Below are positions 6,765-10,603 of a DNA stretch of 10,603 bases, piece after piece (position 1 is the first letter of the stretch; every line of letters begins with the position of its first letter). The stretch spans positions 1 to 10,603 of the forward strand of contig CAZXQY010000090.1 in assembly GCA_964642505.1 (NCBI GenBank), read 5' to 3'. The notes beneath the pieces were generated by a model. That model was not told the origin of the DNA, made no database searches, and was given only the letters and a program-made list of their open reading frames with translations. Both the position numbers and the translations under genes were made by a program. Source of the DNA: TMED69 sp964642505. GTDB lineage: Bacteria; Pseudomonadota; Gammaproteobacteria; Ga0077536.

Positions 6765-7108
6765 GAAGTGGTTCTACAAAAGCATATAGAAAGAATATTC
6801 GAGGATGCCCGAACTGAAGCGGATCGCCACAAAAAACACCTAAGAATCCTGTAGACGTCTCTACATTAAGAGGAGTTGTAAATTCTTGGATTCCTCCTCA
6901 ACACGCATCTACAATATATAAAGTCGGGTACGAATTCGATCGGGCTGAAGACGGCGATATGAATCGTCTTTCATCCTCTCTTGATGAATCGTGTGCCGTC
7001 CTTTATTCCCGGACTGATCTCGCCCTAAATGAACCCTATTCGGGACGCTTATTAGGTGTGTCCGGCGACGATTTTGAACAGATTTCGATCGATGAGGGAC
7101 CTGCCTGA
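6765..7108 (+). pseudogene. Remnant or mis-sequenced continuation of the 6483 gene
   Basis: After the TAA at 6762-6764 the same frame stays open to a TAG at 6852-6854 and encodes EVVLQKHIERIFEDARTEAD. At the A-run 6831-6836 the protein-like signal moves to the -1 frame, which is open to TGA 7106-7108. That frame encodes PKNPVDVSTLRGVVNSWIPP, then a segment with STIYKVGYEFD and LDESCAVLYSRTDLALNEPY. One extra A in the run would join both parts. A separate gene could start at GTG 6768-6770, but it has no convincing ribosome-binding site and would still be frameshifted. The composite of 6483-7108 would be about 208 residues: an N-terminal anchor plus a cytoplasmic domain. Family not recognised. 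Confidence 0.6.
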
Positions 7109-7136
7109 CAGCTGATCAGCCCTCACCCCGTATTCC

Positions 7137-8183
7137 TCAACTCTCGTTAGACGTAGAAACAGATTTAGGATATTTGATTATCGAAGGATCCTCTATTTCC
7201 TCTTTCTCCAGCTGAGAACGTAGTTGAGCTTCTTCAATGGCGGCTTTCTTTTGCAACGCCTCCAAATATCTTTCCCTTTCCAGCTTAACCAGTGCCGCGA
7301 CGTCTTGGTTTAGACTTTTAACGCCCGTCAGTTTTTTCTCAAAAGCTCCCATTCTTCGACTTAATTCGCCTACCGATTGGTTGAATTTAGCAGCTTCCGC
7401 GCTATGCCCGTCCACTTTTTGTTTTAATTTGTTGATTTGGATCGCCACCTTATCTGTATTTTTACTTATTTTTTCCGCTGCCTGCTCAGGAACAGTTTTC
7501 TTCAATTCATTTACCGTCTTTTCCGCACTCGCAACCGCTTCCAGGACGGAAGATTGTGCCTCTTCAAAAGCAGTCTGTTGATCAGCAAGTTTTTCAATAG
7601 ACAGATTAATATCTTCGAAAGTAGCTAGGGCTGAGTTCATTTTGACTATCCGTTTCCCAACTGCCATCAACATCGCATCTATTTGAGACGTTCTCGTGGC
7701 CAATTGATACGCCATAAAACCATAAATAAAAGCCGAAACCACCAACGCGGTTACCGAACCAATCAAGATCCTCGTACTGAGGACAGTGCTGCGTTTACTT
7801 GCCTCCGTTAAAACATCCGCTCTTTCATGCAAGCGATCTAAACCTAGTTCAAGCGTACTAGCCGCCTTCGCAGTCACATCGGCAGCAGCATTCGCAGCTT
7901 CGGCGGTATCCAACACGTTTGGGATTAGGAGCTCCAGTTTATCAGAGACATCATCTACGCCCTCAGAGACGCCATCTACGCCCTCAGAGACACCGTCTAC
8001 GTCCCCATGGTCTTCCTCTTCTCCCTCGATTTGCTCCTCTTTATCGCCTGTCTCCCCTGTCGACTCTATGTCCGCTCCTTCTTCTTCGGAACTCATTGAC
8101 GAGTCGTCCTCCATTTTTGTAGGTTCTTCAGCGCCTGTATCCGGCAATTCAATTTCTTCTGTCGATCGATCTTCTTCACTCAT
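7137..8183 (-). CDS. Acidic single-pass membrane protein with long coiled coil
   Basis: A 348-residue protein that I do not recognise. Residues 1-85 are strongly acidic and low in complexity, with a 7-residue repeat GVSEGVD at about 63-80. Residues 95-135 form an Ala-rich helix. One membrane helix lies at about 139-159 (ILIGSVTALVVSAFIYGFMAY). Residues about 165-330 are rich in Ala, Glu, Lys and Leu and look like a long coiled coil, ending in a short polar tail. Positive residues near 128-138 suggest the acidic head is in the cytoplasm and the coiled coil in the periplasm. Its ATG overlaps the end of the upstream gene by 8 nt (8176-8183), so the two are probably translated together. It is the last gene of the flhB operon. 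The architecture suggests a structural or tethering role; this is inference. Confidence 0.8.
   Translation of the reverse strand: MSEEDRSTEEIELPDTGAEEPTKMEDDSSMSSEEEGADIESTGETGDKEEQIEGEEEDHGDVDGVSEGVDGVSEGVDDVSDKLELLIPNVLDTAEAANAAADVTAKAASTLELGLDRLHERADVLTEASKRSTVLSTRILIGSVTALVVSAFIYGFMAYQLATRTSQIDAMLMAVGKRIVKMNSALATFEDINLSIEKLADQQTAFEEAQSSVLEAVASAEKTVNELKKTVPEQAAEKISKNTDKVAIQINKLKQKVDGHSAEAAKFNQSVGELSRRMGAFEKKLTGVKSLNQDVAALVKLERERYLEALQKKAAIEEAQLRSQLEKEEIEDPSIIKYPKSVSTSNES
7941..8001 (-). repeat. 21-bp tandem repeat encoding GVSEGVD units
   Basis: About two and a half nearly identical 21-bp units lie in the acidic head of the coiled-coil membrane protein; two full units (7951-7992) differ at only a few bases. 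The unit is a multiple of three, so changes in copy number would keep the reading frame. Confidence 0.8.
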
Positions 8184-8586
8184 GTTTTTCTATGCTCGTA
8201 TTCTCACGCCTTATTGAATTTATCCTCTCTCTTATATCGGCAGTCTTAGCTTTCACTTTAGCAATTCGCCTTTTAAACAAATCTTTGTACGAAAAAGTAT
8301 TCAACCGATCCATCAATGAACCGGTCCAACCTTTACTCTGAAAGGCAAATGCCAACCGGATTTGCTCAGAACCGGCATCGTCATTTCTTTTGATTTTCTC
8401 CCTGGGCTCAGAAGATGCGCTAGGTTCGGCCGCTACCTGATTCAGGATAGTTTGAGAACCCAAATTCTGGTCCAAATTCGGTCCTTTCTTTCTCGGACGC
8501 CTAACTAAATCGGAAACGTCATAGCCTTCTACCTCTACTTTACCGGAGGTACCGTAGCGACTAAATAGTTCATCAGCTCTGCTCAT
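8176..8586 (-). CDS. Uncharacterised 136-aa basic hydrophilic protein
   Basis: I do not recognise this protein. It has no signal peptide or membrane helix. The N-terminal part (MSRADELFSRYGTSGKVEVEGYDVSDLVRRPRKKG in two segments) may be a short conserved motif. A disordered middle rich in Ser, Glu and Pro (about 50-70) follows, then a strongly basic helical C-terminus (about 85-136, including YKDLFKRRIAKVKAKTADIRER). An in-frame TAA directly before the ATG fixes the start. The best AAGGAG lies about 19 nt upstream, far for a ribosome-binding site; a closer GGTGG is the alternative. The gene overlaps the next one by 8 nt and sits 34 nt after the SPOR gene. It may bridge its two membrane-protein neighbours in the cytoplasm; this is inference. 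Confidence 0.75.
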   Translation of the reverse strand: MSRADELFSRYGTSGKVEVEGYDVSDLVRRPRKKGPNLDQNLGSQTILNQVAAEPSASSEPREKIKRNDDAGSEQIRLAFAFQSKGWTGSLMDRLNTFSYKDLFKRRIAKVKAKTADIRERINSIRRENTSIEKHE

Positions 8587-8620
8587 TTTTTATACCACCC
8601 ACACTCCTTTTCAAACATTG

Positions 8621-9041
8621 TTAGTCGTTGATAATGACTCTCTTCAGTAAACCGGTGTTCCTGATCCAAAAATCGGCAGGCAATTGATATTCTTTAGCCC
8701 AAGATTCCGCTTCTTCTCTAGAATCAAAAGGCCCAGATAAAACAGCCACAAACTTATTGTCCCCTGATTTTATGGGTGCTACGAATGAATCTCTTAGCCC
8801 TTCATAACTAGCTATGAAATCTTCAGCCTGAAAAACCTCCGAAAACACTATGTGCTGAATAAAAAAACTAACATCATCAGAACCTAAAACGCGTTCAGCT
8901 GAGGCGTTCAATCTCGACGCCGCATTTTCAATTTCGACCGCAACGTCTTCCTGTATATTCATATTAACATCATCTGACCCACTCCTGAGCTCTCCGGTGT
9001 CCCTGTCAGGTTTAGCGCTATCGTCGTCCGAGATCGTATTT
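8621..9041 (-). CDS. C-terminal part of a SPOR-domain protein (DamX-like), cut by the sequence gap
   Basis: The readable 140 codons end at TAA 8621-8623 and enter the N gap at their upstream side. They begin with an acidic, Asp/Ser-rich linker (NTISDDDSAKPDRDTGE). The last 80 or so residues fit a SPOR domain: a first strand SFFIQHIVFS, a helix AEDFIASYEGL, a strand FVAPI, then KFVAVLSGPFDSREEAESWA, which is the characteristic 'hhVxhGPFxxxxxA' segment, and a final strand LLKRVII. SPOR domains bind denuded peptidoglycan in the periplasm. The most economical reading is that this is the far end of the gene at 9142-10238: same strand, complementary architecture, and no stop or start visible at either gap edge. 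Their frames differ only if the gap is taken as exactly 100 bases. Confidence 0.75.
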
Positions 9042-9141
9042 NNNNNNNNNNNNNNNNNNNNNNNNNNNNNNNNNNNNNNNNNNNNNNNNNNNNNNNNNNN
9101 NNNNNNNNNNNNNNNNNNNNNNNNNNNNNNNNNNNNNNNNN
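9042..9141. other. Scaffold gap of 100 N
   Basis: Exactly 100 consecutive N, the usual placeholder for a gap of unknown length. The real length is not known, so reading frames cannot be carried across it. Confidence 0.97.
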
Positions 9142-10238
9142 GAGGCAATGACGTTGGGTTCATTTACAATTATGTCCGACAGACCTAGCGTCAAAACTAG
9201 TGCCCCTTCACCGTCAGATGAAAAATTGATGGATTCAAGCGAAATCAGCTCACTGTTACTTAACTCGCGTTTATTTTCGTTACTTGACACCTTCTCGTCT
9301 TGTATCGGAACCTCACTAAACTGCCCCATAAAGGAGATATAGGAGCTTACCCAGAAACCCGACCATCCTTCTATACTGTCTGGCACTCGTTGACTCAACA
9401 GTAAGACACTAGCCGACAAGCACAACGTTAACAAAAGTAGACGTCTAAAAGGCCTTTCAGACGATGGAATAGGTTCGCCTGTGGTTCTAGGATGTTCACC
9501 CGAATCATGAACAGGAACGACTTCTTCAATCGATTCTTCAGGAGTGGGTTCCGGTGTCGTTATAACACTATCTGCTACGATAGGTTCTGGTACGATGGGT
9601 TCCCGGGGCTCGCTTTTTCGCTCATCGAGACCCGCGATCAGCAACATTTTCTCAACCTCAGCCGAATAGCCTTTTAATTTTCCAATTTGTCTAAGTTGCC
9701 TAACTTCTTCTAAAGTAGGCGCATGGACTGTCCATCTATGCACTCGCCGACCAAGCTTATCAAACCTAGTCTCAAATTCCGCCAATGACGATTTGTCCAC
9801 AAATAACGCTACCCGGACATTCGCACCAGGAAAATCTCGGATCAGTCTAATTAGTAACGTCCACTCCTGCTCTTTGACCGTGCTAGCATCATTTATAACC
9901 AAAAGATGGACCGAAGTATCAGCACTCGCTGGCTTTCTAGCTTCGTCAATACTCATATTAGCCAGCATTTGATTAAATCGTTTCAACAATCCATCTTTAC
10001 TAGTGGAAAGAAACACTTCCAAATGGAATTGTTCGTTATCTTTGAGTCTACCTATCAATAGCCTACAGTAATGGTCAAGGACACCCTCATCTCCTATCAC
10101 CACCAAGCTCTTCTCTTCCTTTTCAACCGCACTTATCGCGGATAGAAAAGGTTTTTTATCCTCTTTTCGGTATAAAAGATCGCCGTCAAGTGACCAAGCA
10201 TCTGCTTCTGATTTGGATTCCGTTGGGTGTTCTCTCAT
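9142..10238 (-). CDS. N-terminal part of a DamX/ExeA-like membrane protein with a degenerate ATPase domain
   Basis: The readable 365 residues from ATG 10238 run into the N gap. Residues about 40-205 resemble the cytoplasmic ATPase-like domain of ExeA/DamX-type proteins: KSLVVIGDEGVLDHYC (44-58) sits where a Walker A would be but has no GK[ST], HLLVINDAS (111-119) is Walker B-like, and a helical segment with LEEVRQLRQIGKLKGYS follows. Residues 208-260 form a Pro/Glu-rich linker. RRLLLLTLCLSASVLLLSQ (265-283) is a single membrane helix with Arg residues on the cytoplasmic side. The rest is periplasmic. With the fragment at 8621-9041 the whole would be cytoplasmic domain, membrane helix, linker and SPOR. 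The gene starts 27 nt after flhB, so it is co-transcribed with it. DamX-like is a suggestion from architecture; the ATPase resemblance is weak. Confidence 0.7.
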
Positions 10239-10265
10239 TTTTTAAACTCGTAACATTTGTTAACG

Positions 10266-10603
10266 TTATTGTAGCTCACCGTTGGAATCAAATCGCAAAT
10301 CTTTCGGCACCTCAGGATTGGGCCTTTGGATCCCCGCACCACCTGCTTCAAAAGTATTGAGACTAAATACATACGCGATAACTTGTGCGACAGCATAATA
10401 CAAAGACTCGGGTACTGACTCGTTGACTTCAGTGGTGAAATACAAAGCTCGAGCCAGAACTGGAGACGCAAATAAAGGTATATTGGCGTCCTCCGCCCGT
10501 TCTCTGATAGCAAAAGCTACCAAGTCACTACCTTTCGCCACTACGGTGGGAGCATCGTCTTGAGACGGATCGTAATTCAAAGCGATTGAAAAGTGTTCCG
10601 GAT
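10266..10603 (-). CDS. flhB: C-terminal domain of flagellar export protein FlhB (partial)
   Basis: The frame is open to the window edge, so only the C-terminal 111 or so residues are seen. They match the autocleaved cytoplasmic domain of FlhB, which switches export from rod/hook to filament proteins: PEHFSIALNYD, then APTVVAKGSDLVAFAIRERA, IPLFASPVLARALYFTTEV, and IPE-like VPESLYYAVAQVIAYVFSLN, followed by a short tail. The first readable residues are PEH, and the two bases before them (AT) fit an AAT Asn codon, so the cleavage site would be NPEH where NPTH is the familiar form. A TTG at 10578-10580 could pose as a start, but the FlhB homology extends upstream of it, so a stand-alone FhlB-type protein is unlikely. 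The stop TAA is at 10266-10268. Confidence 0.9.
   Translation of the reverse strand, partial: PEHFSIALNYDPSQDDAPTVVAKGSDLVAFAIRERAEDANIPLFASPVLARALYFTTEVNESVPESLYYAVAQVIAYVFSLNTFEAGGAGIQRPNPEVPKDLRFDSNGELQ

Noticed and set aside
7093..7125. Possible terminator between the convergent gene sets (TGAGGG/CCCTCA stem with an inner CTGA/TCAG stem, and the palindrome GCTGATCAGC)
   Set aside because: The stem is interrupted by a 6-nt bulge and no T-tract follows on either strand; it overlaps the end of the broken gene. A terminator is likely in this area but not demonstrated.
7237..7581. Plus-strand open frame rich in Phe and Ser
   Set aside because: It is antisense to the coiled-coil segment; the minus-strand protein is far more plausible.
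7786..8217. Plus-strand Ser/Pro-rich open frame
   Set aside because: It is the antisense of the acidic repeat region of the coiled-coil gene; its low complexity follows from that coding sequence.
10235..10513. Minus-strand open frame of 92 codons overlapping flhB
   Set aside because: It is an alternative frame of the recognisable FlhB C-terminus and has no protein-like pattern.
10578..10580. TTG as start of a stand-alone FlhB-like (FhlB) protein
   Set aside because: Sequence upstream of it still matches FlhB (PEHFSIA), and the frame is open to the window edge, so this is the end of full-length FlhB.

Overview
The window is a flagellar locus on one scaffold of a polar-flagellated, AT-leaning gammaproteobacterium, probably marine or aquatic. 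Three things point there: the co-directional order flhA-flhF-flhG-fliA, an LPP20/FlgP-type outer-membrane lipoprotein beside it, and a textbook sigma-54 promoter in front of flhA. That combination is typical of Vibrio-, Shewanella-, Alteromonas- or Pseudomonas-like flagellar regulons. The species cannot be named from the sequence. A run of exactly 100 N (9042-9141) marks a scaffold join, so this is a draft or metagenome assembly.

Layout. Positions 1-580 (minus strand) hold the first 21 codons of a secreted protein (perhaps FlgT) and the complete flgP-like lipoprotein gene. Positions 581-856 are a divergent control region. It carries a sigma-28-type promoter facing flgP, a perfect-consensus sigma-54 promoter facing flhA, and a 14-bp palindrome between them and flgP. 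Positions 857-5923 (plus) are the export-gate gene flhA, then flhF, flhG and fliA, tightly packed (gaps of 18, 1 and 17 nt). FlhF and FlhG normally set the place and number of polar flagella, and FliA switches on late flagellar genes. The chemotaxis genes that often follow fliA are absent. Two unknown genes follow instead (5950-6453 and 6483-6764). Positions 6765-7108 hold the decayed or mis-sequenced continuation of the second one.

Positions 7137-10603 (minus) form a convergent operon that begins with the C-terminal cytoplasmic domain of FlhB, cut by the window edge. FlhB is followed by a membrane protein with a degenerate ATPase-like cytoplasmic part and a C-terminal SPOR domain, broken by the N gap. 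After that come a small basic protein and an acidic, single-pass, coiled-coil membrane protein. I recognise no standard flagellar function for the last three. Their position directly behind flhB suggests an accessory module that couples the flagellar base to the envelope or peptidoglycan.

Most worth a second look: the FlhF-like protein keeps its P-loop but has lost most other SRP-GTPase signatures; the post-fliA gene looks broken by one stop and one frameshift in an A-run; and the flhB-linked SPOR/coiled-coil module is undescribed as far as I can tell from sequence alone.
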